Of a stretch of 64,000 bases of DNA, positions 32,354-40,051 are shown piece after piece. The stretch's first letter is position 1; every line of letters begins with the position of its first letter. The DNA comes from WLMZ01 sp031367435 (GTDB taxonomy: Bacteria; Actinomycetota; Acidimicrobiia; Acidimicrobiales; Ilumatobacteraceae). The notes under the pieces were generated by a model. That model did no database searches. It was given only the letters and a program-made list of their open reading frames with translations, and was not told the origin of the DNA. Location of the stretch: positions 20,319-84,318 of the forward strand of contig JANLPV010000100.1 in assembly GCA_031367435.1 (NCBI GenBank), read 5' to 3'. A program made the translations under genes and the position numbers.

Positions 32354-34027
32354 ATGCGTACTCACAACAGATTCATCGCGCTCGGCATCGCCGCTGCGCT
32401 CGTGATGGCTGCCTGTGGCAGCGACAAGAAAACAACGGGTGGTACTACGCCGGGCACTACCGGTGGAACCAGCTCCGCTCCAGGTAAGGCCGGTGGCACG
32501 TTTGTGTTCGGCTCCTCGTCGGATCCAGTCGTTCTCGACGGTGCCTTCGTTTCCGATGGCGAATCATTGCGCGTTATCGATCAGATCTTCGAAACCCTCG
32601 TCACCACCAAGGCTGGCGGCACCGACATCGTGCCGCAGCTCGCTGAGAAGTGGAGCTCGAGCAGCGATGGCTTGGCGTGGACGTTCAACCTCCGTCAGGG
32701 CGTCAAGTTTCATGACGGCACCGACTTCAATGCGAAGGCCGTGTGCTTCAACTTCGACCGCTGGTACCACTTCGCTGGTGTCGCGCAGAGCGCGTCGGTG
32801 TCCTACTACTGGAGCACCGTGTTCGGTGGCTTCAGCGATGGAGCCACACCGAGTCTCTACAAGAGCTGCGAAGCCAAAGATGACAACACTGCCGTCGTCA
32901 CACTCACGAGTGCATCGGCTGCATTCCTCAGCGGACTCGCCGTGTCGGCGTTCTCCATTGCCAGCCCCGACGCGCTCACCAAGTACAACGCCGACAAGGT
33001 TGGCGGCACCGGCGACGCACCGACGTTCGATGGCACGTTCGGTACGCAGCATCCAGTCGGCACCGGACCGTTCAAGTTCGACAGCTGGACACCTGGTGAC
33101 AAGCTCACAATCGCGCGCAACGACGCCTATTGGGGCGACAAGGCACTGCTCGACAAGGTGATTTTCAAGCCGATCGCTGATGGTCCTGCTCGCCGCACGG
33201 CGCTCGAGACCGGCGAAATTCAGGGTTACGACCTCGTCGATCCTGCTGACACTCAGGCACTGAAAGATGGTGGCTTCCAGTTGTTGCTTCGCCCCGCGTT
33301 CAACGTGGGCTACGTCGGCTTCAACCAGGCCAAGCCACCGCTCGACAACCAGAAGATTCGTGAAGCGATTGCGTACGCACTCAACCGCGACGCGTTGGTG
33401 AAGGCCAAGTACCCGGCCGGTTCTGAGGTTGCCTCGCAGTTCCAGCCGCCGCAGGTGTTCGGCTGGACCGACAAGGTGCCGCAGTACAACTACGACCCCG
33501 AGAAGGCCAAGGCGCTCATCAAGGAGAGCGGCGTCACCGACTTGAATCTCGAGTTCTACTATCCGAGCGACGTGAGCCGTCCGTACATGCCAGACCCAAC
33601 TGCGAACTTCGAAGCGTTCAAGGCCGATCTCGAAGCTGTTGGCTTCAAGGTAACGCCGAAGACCGCTCCGTGGCGTTCGGGCTACCTCGACGATGTGGAT
33701 GCTGGTAACGCCCAGATCTATCTGCTCGGCTGGACCGGTGACTACGGCGACCCAGACAACTTCGTTGGAACGTTCTTCCGCACGAAGCAGCCGTCGTGGG
33801 GCTTCGACAACAAGGACATCTTCGACGCCCTCACCAAGGCACGCGACACGGCCGATCTGGCCGCTCGCACGAAGTTGTACGAAGAAGCAAACGTGCTCAT
33901 CATGAAGTTCCTGCCGGGCGTGCCATACGTGCACACTCAGCCGGCACTCGCGTTCGCCAAGGGCATCACTGGTTATGTTCCGAGCCCGGTGTCGCTCGAG
34001 AGCTTCGCCACTGTCTCACTTGGTTAA
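32354..34027 (+). CDS. ABC transporter substrate-binding lipoprotein, family 5 (DppA/OppA-like)
   Basis: 557 residues. Signal peptide with lipobox LVMAAC (Cys21), a Gly/Thr/Ser-rich linker, then the SBP_bac_5 fold: VPQLAEKWSSSSDGLAWTF, LRQGVKFHDGT, AYALNRDAL and LLGWTGDYGDPDNF. It would be anchored outside the membrane and bind peptides or similar solutes for the permease encoded downstream. A strong AGGGGAGG precedes the ATG. A large GC hairpin separates it from the permease gene, a common way to give the binding protein higher expression. Confidence 0.92.
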   Translation: MRTHNRFIALGIAAALVMAACGSDKKTTGGTTPGTTGGTSSAPGKAGGTFVFGSSSDPVVLDGAFVSDGESLRVIDQIFETLVTTKAGGTDIVPQLAEKWSSSSDGLAWTFNLRQGVKFHDGTDFNAKAVCFNFDRWYHFAGVAQSASVSYYWSTVFGGFSDGATPSLYKSCEAKDDNTAVVTLTSASAAFLSGLAVSAFSIASPDALTKYNADKVGGTGDAPTFDGTFGTQHPVGTGPFKFDSWTPGDKLTIARNDAYWGDKALLDKVIFKPIADGPARRTALETGEIQGYDLVDPADTQALKDGGFQLLLRPAFNVGYVGFNQAKPPLDNQKIREAIAYALNRDALVKAKYPAGSEVASQFQPPQVFGWTDKVPQYNYDPEKAKALIKESGVTDLNLEFYYPSDVSRPYMPDPTANFEAFKADLEAVGFKVTPKTAPWRSGYLDDVDAGNAQIYLLGWTGDYGDPDNFVGTFFRTKQPSWGFDNKDIFDALTKARDTADLAARTKLYEEANVLIMKFLPGVPYVHTQPALAFAKGITGYVPSPVSLESFATVSLG

Positions 34028-34045
34028 TACCTTCACGCTGAATGG

Positions 34046-34071
34046 GGCGGCGGGTCTTCTGACCCGCCGCC
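34046..34071 (+). terminator. 11-bp GC hairpin between binding-protein and permease genes
   Basis: GGCGGCGGGTC, loop TTCT, then GACCCGCCGCC: a perfect 11-bp stem followed by TCTTCGC. It lies 19 bases after the stop of the binding-protein gene and 32 before the permease start, so it likely acts as a partial terminator or mRNA 3'-end stabiliser. Confidence 0.7.
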
Positions 34072-34102
34072 TCTTCGCGTCCCCCCGCAAGGGATTCCCC
34101 GC

Positions 34103-35107
34103 GTGATTCGCTTCATCGTTCGTCGCCTGTTGTTGCTTATTCCGATTCTGTTCGGCTTGAGCATTCTGTTGTTCATCTGGGTGCGCGCCCTTCCCGGCGG
34201 ACCCGCAACGGCGCTACTCGGTGAGCGCGCTACACCGGAACGTGTCGCTCAGATCAATAGGGCGTATGGCTTCGACAAACCGTTGATCACGCAATACCTC
34301 ACGTATATGAAGCGTGTCGTTCGATTCGATTTCGGTCAATCGATCACACTTCGTAAGAACGTCACCGACGAACTGCTGCGCCGTTTCCCGGCCACGATCG
34401 AGCTCAGCATGGCGGCAATGGTCTTCGCCATCGGTATCGGCATACCGCTTGGGTTCATGGCCGCAAAGCGCGACCGCACATGGTTCGATTACGGCGCAGT
34501 GACGGCGTCGCTCATCGGTGTGTCGATTCCCGTGTTCTTCCTCGGTCAGATCCTGAAGTGGGTCTTTGCGTTGAAGCTGAATTGGTTACCCACCATCGGA
34601 CGGCTCAGCCCTAAGCGCGAACTGGTGCATCACACCAACTTCAACGTGGTTGACAGCCTCATTGCGCTGAATGGCGGCGCACTATGGGATTCGATCAAAC
34701 ATCTCCTCTTGCCAGCGATCGCCTTGGGCACGATCCCGCTTGCGATCATCGCGCGCATCACCCGCGCGTCGGTGCTGGAGGTACTCAACGATGATTACGT
34801 GCGCACTGCGCGCGCCAAGGGTTTGCGCACATCAACCGTGAATCGGGTGCATGTACTGCGTAACTCGCTGCTGCCAATCGTCACGGTGATCGGCCTCCAG
34901 ACCGGGCTCCTGCTGTCGGGCGCGGTGCTGACGGAGACCGTCTTTGCGTGGGGTGGCATGGGTCAACTCCTGGCCGGCGCGGTCCTTGACAAGGACTATC
35001 CGGTCATTCAAGGCGGCGTGATGTTTCTCGCGATCGTCTTCGTGCTCGTGAACCTTCTGGTCGACGTGTTGTATGCGGTCATCGATCCCCGGATCCGTGT
35101 GTCATGA
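34103..35107 (+). CDS. ABC transporter permease, DppB-like
   Basis: 334 residues with about six membrane helices; it begins MIRFIVRRLLLLIPILFGLS, as in DppB/OppB proteins. The EAA-loop region is RASVLEVLNDDYVRTARAKGL, followed by LRNSLLPIVTVIG. It forms one half of the membrane channel. The stop overlaps the DppC start (ATGA), so the subunits are co-translated. An imported solute such as a di- or oligopeptide is inferred from family. Confidence 0.93.
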   Translation: MIRFIVRRLLLLIPILFGLSILLFIWVRALPGGPATALLGERATPERVAQINRAYGFDKPLITQYLTYMKRVVRFDFGQSITLRKNVTDELLRRFPATIELSMAAMVFAIGIGIPLGFMAAKRDRTWFDYGAVTASLIGVSIPVFFLGQILKWVFALKLNWLPTIGRLSPKRELVHHTNFNVVDSLIALNGGALWDSIKHLLLPAIALGTIPLAIIARITRASVLEVLNDDYVRTARAKGLRTSTVNRVHVLRNSLLPIVTVIGLQTGLLLSGAVLTETVFAWGGMGQLLAGAVLDKDYPVIQGGVMFLAIVFVLVNLLVDVLYAVIDPRIRVS

Positions 35108-36057
35108 GCCTGCGTACGAGACGCCAACGCGCCAACGATCTTGCCGAGTCACTCGACCCTGATCAACTCGACGCTGGCACCGACGCGGACGAAACCGCGA
35201 ACAGCCTCGCCCGCGAGGCGTGGCGGCGCATTCGTTCGAACCCGCTGGCGATGGTGGGTGGCGCGATCATCGTGTTCTTCGTGCTGATCGCGATCTTCGC
35301 GCCGCTTCTTGCACCGTATAACCCGCGCAGCAATGCATGGTTCAGCCAGATACGGCCGACCTCCATTCCCGGACCGTCACGGGATCACCTACTCGGTCTC
35401 GACGAGGGTGGGCGCGACGAATTTTCACGCATCATCTTTGGCGCGCGCGCATCGCTGATGATCGGTGTGCTGTCGCTCGGCATCGGCGCGATCGTGGGCT
35501 CGTTCTTCGGGTTGTTGGCCGGAGCGTTCGGTGGCTGGGTGGACTCGCTGATCATGCGCCTCACCGACATCTTGCTGGCGGTGCCCAGCCTGCTGCTCGC
35601 GCTCAGCGTTGCCGCCGTGATCGGACAGAGCCAGACAGCCATCGTGGTGGCAGTAGCCGTTCCGAACATTCCACTGTTCGCGCGGCTGCTCCGCGGTTCC
35701 ATGCTCGGCGAACGACAGAAGGACTACGTCACATCGGCAACATCTGTCGGAGTCCGAAGACGCGCCCTTGTCATGAGACACGTCGTGCCGAACTCACTCG
35801 CGCCGATGTTGGTGCAGGCATCGCTCGCGCTCTCCACTGCGATTATTGATGCCGCAGCGCTGTCGTTTCTCGGTCTTGGTTCCGCCGACCCCGGCGTTCC
35901 CGAGTGGGGCCGCATGTTGGCCAACACGACGCGGCTACTCAATGTTGCGCCCCACCTCGCGATCTTCCCGGGCGTCGCGATCCTCATCACGGCACTCGGC
36001 TTCAACCTATTCGGTGAAGCGGTGCGTGAAGCACTCGACCCGAAGCTGAGAAGGTGA
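35104..36057 (+). CDS. ABC transporter permease, DppC-like
   Basis: 317 residues. After an acidic, cytoplasmic N-terminus (residues 1-40) comes WRRIRSNPLAMVGGAIIVFF, typical of DppC. The EAA region is QKDYVTSATSVGVRRRALVMRHVVPNSLAPMLV. The second permease subunit. The start overlaps dppB, and the stop overlaps the next ATP-binding gene (GTGA). Confidence 0.93.
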   Translation: MSLRTRRQRANDLAESLDPDQLDAGTDADETANSLAREAWRRIRSNPLAMVGGAIIVFFVLIAIFAPLLAPYNPRSNAWFSQIRPTSIPGPSRDHLLGLDEGGRDEFSRIIFGARASLMIGVLSLGIGAIVGSFFGLLAGAFGGWVDSLIMRLTDILLAVPSLLLALSVAAVIGQSQTAIVVAVAVPNIPLFARLLRGSMLGERQKDYVTSATSVGVRRRALVMRHVVPNSLAPMLVQASLALSTAIIDAAALSFLGLGSADPGVPEWGRMLANTTRLLNVAPHLAIFPGVAILITALGFNLFGEAVREALDPKLRR

Positions 36058-37061
36058 GCGCCATGGCTGAGCCGCTGCTCGTTGTCGATGAACTGAAGGT
36101 CACGTTCCAGACGCAGGGCAACCGCGCCGTACGCGCCGTCGATGGTGTGAGCCTTGAGGTGCATGCTGGCGAAACCGTGGGCGTTGTGGGCGAGTCGGGC
36201 AGCGGCAAGAGCGTCACCGCGCTTGCCGTTCTCGGACTTCTGCCGAGCCGCGGTGTGACGACCAGTGGCAGCATCCGGCTCGGTGGGCAAGAGTTGCTCG
36301 GCGCTTCAGAACATGAGATGCAAGACGTGCGCGGCCGCCGCGTGGCCATGGTGTTCCAAGATCCAATGACCTCGCTCAATCCAGTGCTGACGATTGGTCG
36401 TCAGCTCGTCGAGACCGTCACGCGGCATCTCGCCATCGATCGCAATGCGGCCCGCGTGCACGCCATCGAACTGCTCGACCGGGTCGGCATCCCCGAGGCC
36501 CGCGCCCGGCTCAAGAACTATCCGCACCAACTCTCGGGCGGTATGCGCCAGCGGGTGATGATCGCTATCGCACTTGCGTCCGATCCGGCGCTGATCATCG
36601 CCGACGAGCCAACGACCGCGCTGGACGTCACCATTCAGGCACAAGTACTCGACCTCCTGCGCGACGTCGTGAAGGACTCCAATACTGCGCTCATGCTCAT
36701 TACCCACGACCTCGGCGTCGTTGCCGGTATGTGCGAGAACGTGAACGTGATGTACAACGGTCGCATCGTCGAATCGGGCGAACGCCATCAGTTGTTCGCA
36801 AGTCCGCGGCATCACTACACCCGCGGTCTGCTCGCGTCGGTACCGCGGCTCGATGGCGGTCAAGGTCGCCTGGTTCCTATCCCGGGCTCGCCCAGTGACG
36901 TCATTCCATGGACGCAGGGGTGCGCCTTCGCGCCGCGGTGCCCAGCCGTGACCGATGCGTGTCGTGGGGCGACCCCTGAGTTGCTTGCCACCGACGTTGG
37001 TGCGCGCGTGCGCTGTGTGAATCCGGCTCCGGTCGACGTGTCGGTCTGGAGTGGTCGCTGA
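36054..37061 (+). CDS. ABC transporter ATP-binding protein, DppD-like
   Basis: 335 residues. Walker A GESGSGKSVT, signature LSGGMRQRVMIA, Walker B LIIADEPTTALD, H-loop ITHDLGV, and the oligopeptide-transporter C-terminal domain CAFAPRCPAVTDAC. It powers import with its DppF-type partner. The GTG at 36054 overlaps the dppC stop; an ATG at 36063 (MAEPLLVVDEL) is an alternative start. The C-terminal Cys residues fit the Fe-S or Zn motif seen in Opp/Dpp ATPases. Confidence 0.93.
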   Translation: MSAMAEPLLVVDELKVTFQTQGNRAVRAVDGVSLEVHAGETVGVVGESGSGKSVTALAVLGLLPSRGVTTSGSIRLGGQELLGASEHEMQDVRGRRVAMVFQDPMTSLNPVLTIGRQLVETVTRHLAIDRNAARVHAIELLDRVGIPEARARLKNYPHQLSGGMRQRVMIAIALASDPALIIADEPTTALDVTIQAQVLDLLRDVVKDSNTALMLITHDLGVVAGMCENVNVMYNGRIVESGERHQLFASPRHHYTRGLLASVPRLDGGQGRLVPIPGSPSDVIPWTQGCAFAPRCPAVTDACRGATPELLATDVGARVRCVNPAPVDVSVWSGR

Positions 37062-38074
37062 TGCTCGAGGTTCGCAATCTGCAGGTTCATTTCCCGATCA
37101 CGAGTGGCATCTTGTTCGACCGCGTGGTGGGCCATGTGCGTGCGGTGGATGGCGTCGACCTCACCATCGAACGCGGCGCGACCTTGGGTCTCGTGGGCGA
37201 GAGCGGCTGCGGTAAGAGCACCGTCGGCAAAGCCATCCTTCGACTCGTACCGCTCACTGCCGGCACCGTGAGCTTCGACGACGTAGCGCTCTCGGAGTTA
37301 CGCGACGAAGAGTTGCGTAAAGCGCGACGGCATGTGCAGATGATCTTCCAAGATCCCTACGCGAGCCTTGACCCCCGTCAGAATGTGGAGGGCATCATCG
37401 CCGAGCCCATCCGCACGCACAGCCTCCGCACGGGTAGCGCCGTGCAAGAGCGCGTGTTCGAACTTCTGGATTCCGTCGGTCTTGCGCGTTCGGCAGCCGG
37501 CCGCTATCCGCACGAGTTTTCTGGTGGCCAACGCCAACGCATCGGCATCGCGCGCGCACTTGCCGCCGAACCGGCTCTGATCATCGCCGACGAACCTGTG
37601 AGCGCCCTCGACGTGAGCATTCAGGCCCAGGTCATCAATCTGCTTGAGGATCTGCAGGCGCAACTTGGGCTCACGTACCTACTGATTTCTCACGACCTCG
37701 CGGTGGTACGCCACATCGCGGACACGGTTGCGGTGATGTATCTCGGTGCCATCGTCGAGACCGCTCCGTCCGAATTGCTCTACACCCACCCGCGCCATCC
37801 CTACACGTTGGCGCTGCTCTCGGCTGTGCCAGTACCCGATCCGGTCGTGGAGGACTCACGTCGGCGTACCGTGCTCCAAGGCGATCTGCCATCGCCCTCT
37901 CATCCACCTGCAGGCTGTCGGTTCCACACTCGCTGCGTATATGCCGAGGCTCGCTGTCAACAAGAACGCCCCGTGTTACGCGAGATCGAGCCGAATCATC
38001 AAGTGGCGTGTCACTTCGCTGAAGAAATTGCAGTGTCGATGTCGCCCGACCGGCGCAGAGATCCCGTACTGTGA
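37061..38074 (+). CDS. ABC transporter ATP-binding protein, DppF-like
   Basis: 337 residues. Walker A GESGCGKSTVG, signature FSGGQRQRIGIA, Walker B LIIADEPVSALD, H-loop ISHDLAV, and a C-terminal CRFHTRCVYAEARCQ block as in DppF/OppF. The start shares one base with the dppD stop (TGATG). The last gene of a five-gene import operon. The stop overlaps the starts of the small zinc-ribbon gene, which therefore belongs to the same transcript. Confidence 0.93.
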   Translation: MLEVRNLQVHFPITSGILFDRVVGHVRAVDGVDLTIERGATLGLVGESGCGKSTVGKAILRLVPLTAGTVSFDDVALSELRDEELRKARRHVQMIFQDPYASLDPRQNVEGIIAEPIRTHSLRTGSAVQERVFELLDSVGLARSAAGRYPHEFSGGQRQRIGIARALAAEPALIIADEPVSALDVSIQAQVINLLEDLQAQLGLTYLLISHDLAVVRHIADTVAVMYLGAIVETAPSELLYTHPRHPYTLALLSAVPVPDPVVEDSRRRTVLQGDLPSPSHPPAGCRFHTRCVYAEARCQQERPVLREIEPNHQVACHFAEEIAVSMSPDRRRDPVL

Positions 38075-38271
38075 TGCACGCCATGGAAACCGATTCGTTC
38101 ACGTGCCCGCGCTGTTCTACCGAGGTTGTCGCGCGGTTTTACGGTCCGTGCGACACGTGTCGCATTCAGCTGCGTGCGACCCTGCGCGGTGTAGCCCGCG
38201 AGATCGTGTTAGCCGAATACGTGCCCAAGATGAACGTCACGCCGAACGCTGTTGCCCTGAAGGACAACTGA
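38074..38271 (+). CDS. Small zinc-ribbon protein (conserved in actinobacteria)
   Basis: 65 residues (66 from the overlapping GTG at 38071, 62 from ATG 38083). Two CxxC pairs, FTCPRCSTE and GPCDTCRIQ, form a zinc ribbon. The C-terminal segment YVPKMNVTPNAVALKDN resembles a short conserved tail known from many actinobacterial small proteins of unknown function. Its start overlaps the dppF stop, so it is probably translated from the transporter mRNA, although a link with peptide import is not shown. It ends 11 bases from the convergent luciferase-like gene. Confidence 0.75.
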   Translation: MHAMETDSFTCPRCSTEVVARFYGPCDTCRIQLRATLRGVAREIVLAEYVPKMNVTPNAVALKDN

Positions 38272-38282
38272 CCGCCGGCGTC

Positions 38283-39554
38283 TCAGCCTGGGGTAGTGGT
38301 TTGCGTCGGCACGCCCGCACCCGGCCGGAAGGTGGTCTCGCGTGAGTTGGCGCGTTCGCTCATCTGCTTCATCGTGGTGACCATTGCTTGCTGAGCGCCT
38401 TCGTGGCCCATGATCTTTTGCATGACGGCTGCACTGGCGCTCGCCATAAGTTCGGCCTTGTGATCGTGAACGAAGTCGGCTGATTCCTGCATGGTGCGCA
38501 CGGCTCCGTTGACGGCAGGCACCACGTATCGCGACACGAGTTCCCACGAGCGCATGCTGGCCTCACGGTTGGCCCAGTCGTGAGCGAAACCGAGCACGAC
38601 GCCAAAGCCACCGGTGATCTGCTGGAGGTGTTTTATGGCGGCGATGAGATCGTCGGGGGTACCAACGACAGCTGCGCCGGCCCCGGCCGCACCAGCTCCC
38701 GTGATCTCATCAAGCAGCTCCCACTTGTCGTCGACGTGATTCGCGCCTGGCCGACCAAGTACGTGCACGTTGTACTCGTTGTGCCAACGCTGCAACCCGT
38801 CGACCGCTTCATTACGGGCCTGCTCGCGGGTCTCGGCAATGTGCCACGCCATCATCACGCGCCAATTCTTTCGATCGACGGTCTGGCCGTGCAGCACGGC
38901 GGCCTCTTCGGCAAAACCCCACTGCGTTGGAAGCGCGGCGATGCCCTCGGTGGAGTTGGATGCGATCGACAGTGCGCCCATGCCGTATTTGCCGGCGAGT
39001 TGCATACCGCTTGGCGAAATCGACGACGCCGCCACCATCTTCATATTCTCCTGCACAGGCAGGATCTGCAGTGCTGCATCGCGCAGCGTGAACCACTCAC
39101 TGTCGTAGCTGAATCGGTCTTCTCCGCTGAGCAAACGGATGATCACGCCGAGGGCTTCATCTTGGCGATCGCGTTGCACCAGCGCATCGATACCGAGCGT
39201 GCGTGCGTCTGAGGGCAACGCACCCGGCCCGCTGCCGAACATCGCCCGACCCTGAGTCATGTGATCGAGTTGCACCATGCGCTGGGCCACGTTGAAGGGG
39301 TGATGGTACGGCAACGAGATAACTCCGGTGCCGAGGCGAATGGTGTGTGTGCGTTGGCCCGCGGCCGCCAAGAACATCTCGGGTGATGCGATCATCTCCC
39401 AGCCAGTGCTGTGGTGTTCGCCGCACCAGAACTCCTCGAAACCCCACCGATCGAGATGCTCCGCAAAATCGAGATCCCGCTGAAACTGGCGGGTTGGGCT
39501 TTCGCCGAGGGGATGATGAGGTGCCAGGAACGTGCCGAACTGCAATCGATTCAT
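38283..39554 (-). CDS. LLM-class flavin-dependent oxidoreductase (limonene monooxygenase-like)
   Basis: 423 residues of the bacterial luciferase fold: NRLQFGTFLAPHHPLGESP at the N-terminus, GFEEFWCGEHHSTGWEMIASPE, and TIRLGTGVISLPYHHPFNVAQRM. The CGEHH block is the flavin/substrate region of limonene 1,2-monooxygenase-like enzymes. It would use reduced flavin and O2 on a hydrophobic substrate. ATG 39554 was chosen; a GTG at 39560 is in frame 6 bases upstream. It is convergent with the small zinc-ribbon gene and divergent from the tRNA-Ala gene. Confidence 0.87.
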   Translation of the reverse strand: MNRLQFGTFLAPHHPLGESPTRQFQRDLDFAEHLDRWGFEEFWCGEHHSTGWEMIASPEMFLAAAGQRTHTIRLGTGVISLPYHHPFNVAQRMVQLDHMTQGRAMFGSGPGALPSDARTLGIDALVQRDRQDEALGVIIRLLSGEDRFSYDSEWFTLRDAALQILPVQENMKMVAASSISPSGMQLAGKYGMGALSIASNSTEGIAALPTQWGFAEEAAVLHGQTVDRKNWRVMMAWHIAETREQARNEAVDGLQRWHNEYNVHVLGRPGANHVDDKWELLDEITGAGAAGAGAAVVGTPDDLIAAIKHLQQITGGFGVVLGFAHDWANREASMRSWELVSRYVVPAVNGAVRTMQESADFVHDHKAELMASASAAVMQKIMGHEGAQQAMVTTMKQMSERANSRETTFRPGAGVPTQTTTPG

Positions 39555-39621
39555 TTTCACAGCCTACGAAAAAAGGGGTTCTCCAGACGCAGTGAGACCG
39601 GTAACGTGGGCAGTCCCTAAC

Positions 39622-39694
39622 GGGGACGTAGCTCAGTTGGCAGAGCGCTACCTTTGCAAGGTAGATGTCGTGGGTTCGATTCCCATCGTCTCCA
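39622..39694 (+). tRNA. tRNA-Ala (anticodon TGC)
   Basis: 73-nt cloverleaf. Acceptor GGGGACG pairs with CGTCTCC and includes the G3:U70 wobble that identifies alanine tRNAs; the D-arm is GCTC-AGTTGGCA-GAGC; the anticodon stem-loop is CTACC-TTTGCAA-GGTAG with TGC; the T-arm is GTGGG-TTCGATT-CCCAT. The discriminator is A. CCA is not encoded (CAAG follows). Confidence 0.97.
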
Positions 39695-39714
39695 CAAGTT
39701 GTGATGTCGCGAGA

Positions 39715-39725
39715 CATCGTCTCCA
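39715..39725 (+). repeat. Second copy of the tRNA-Ala 3' end
   Basis: CATCGTCTCCA at 39715-39725 repeats the tRNA 3' end at 39684-39694 exactly, and both are followed within a few bases by AGTTG. The 31-bp offset suggests a local duplication; it is too short to call an integration att site. Confidence 0.6.
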
Positions 39726-39727
39726 TC

Positions 39728-39818
39728 AGTTGTCGCCATCAGTTGTCGCCATCAGTTGTCGCCATCAGTTGTCGCCCCTAATAGTCTTCGCAAGTTGACG
39801 CCCCTAGTTGACGCCCCT
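39728..39818 (+). repeat. Seven-unit 13-bp tandem repeat downstream of tRNA-Ala
   Basis: Units 1-3 are AGTTGTCGCCATC, unit 4 AGTTGTCGCCCCT, unit 5 a diverged AATAGTCTTCGCA, units 6-7 AGTTGACGCCCCT. The register of 13 is kept across all seven. It is not CRISPR-like because there are no spacers. Confidence 0.93.
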
Positions 39819-39857
39819 CGAGTCGTTCAGATCCGACGCCCTCGCCGACACCACCAG

Positions 39858-39909
39858 GTTTGTTGAAGCAAACAGGTCGGCGGCCTAAGGCCTCTTTACT
39901 TCAACAAAC
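39858..39909. terminator. 11-bp perfect inverted repeat, possible bidirectional terminator
   Basis: GTTTGTTGAAG (39858-39868) and CTTCAACAAAC (39899-39909) enclose 30 bases that themselves contain palindromic GGCCTNAGGCC-like sequence. The element separates tRNA-Ala (plus) from pilB (minus), where a terminator is expected. It could also be a structured RNA. Confidence 0.5.
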
Positions 39910-40051
39910 GTCCGGGGTTGGCGTTTCAGGGGTCGGGGTTGACGTTTCGGGGGTCGGCGTTCGGGGCCGGCCGCAGGGCGTGTGGATTGGGATTACCGGT
40001 CTCAGGTTCGCCGCTGCCGCCGCTGCCGCCGCCGCTGCCAAGCGGTCTCGG

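Larger units (their letters stand above)
39695..40051. other. Non-coding repeat-rich region between tRNA-Ala and pilB
   Basis: No gene is supported in these 357 bases. The region holds a duplicated piece of the tRNA 3' end, a seven-unit 13-bp array, an 11-bp inverted repeat, two 21-bp direct repeats (39913-39933, 39934-39954; 2 mismatches) and a GCCGCT-rich tract (about 40009-40041) just before the pilB stop. Confidence 0.8.

Noticed and set aside
39684..39725. tRNA 3' end duplication as prophage att sites
   Set aside because: Only 11 bp are shared, the copies are 31 bp apart, and there is no integrase or phage gene in the window.
39728..39818. Possible CRISPR array
   Set aside because: Units are adjacent 13-mers with no spacers, and no cas gene is nearby.
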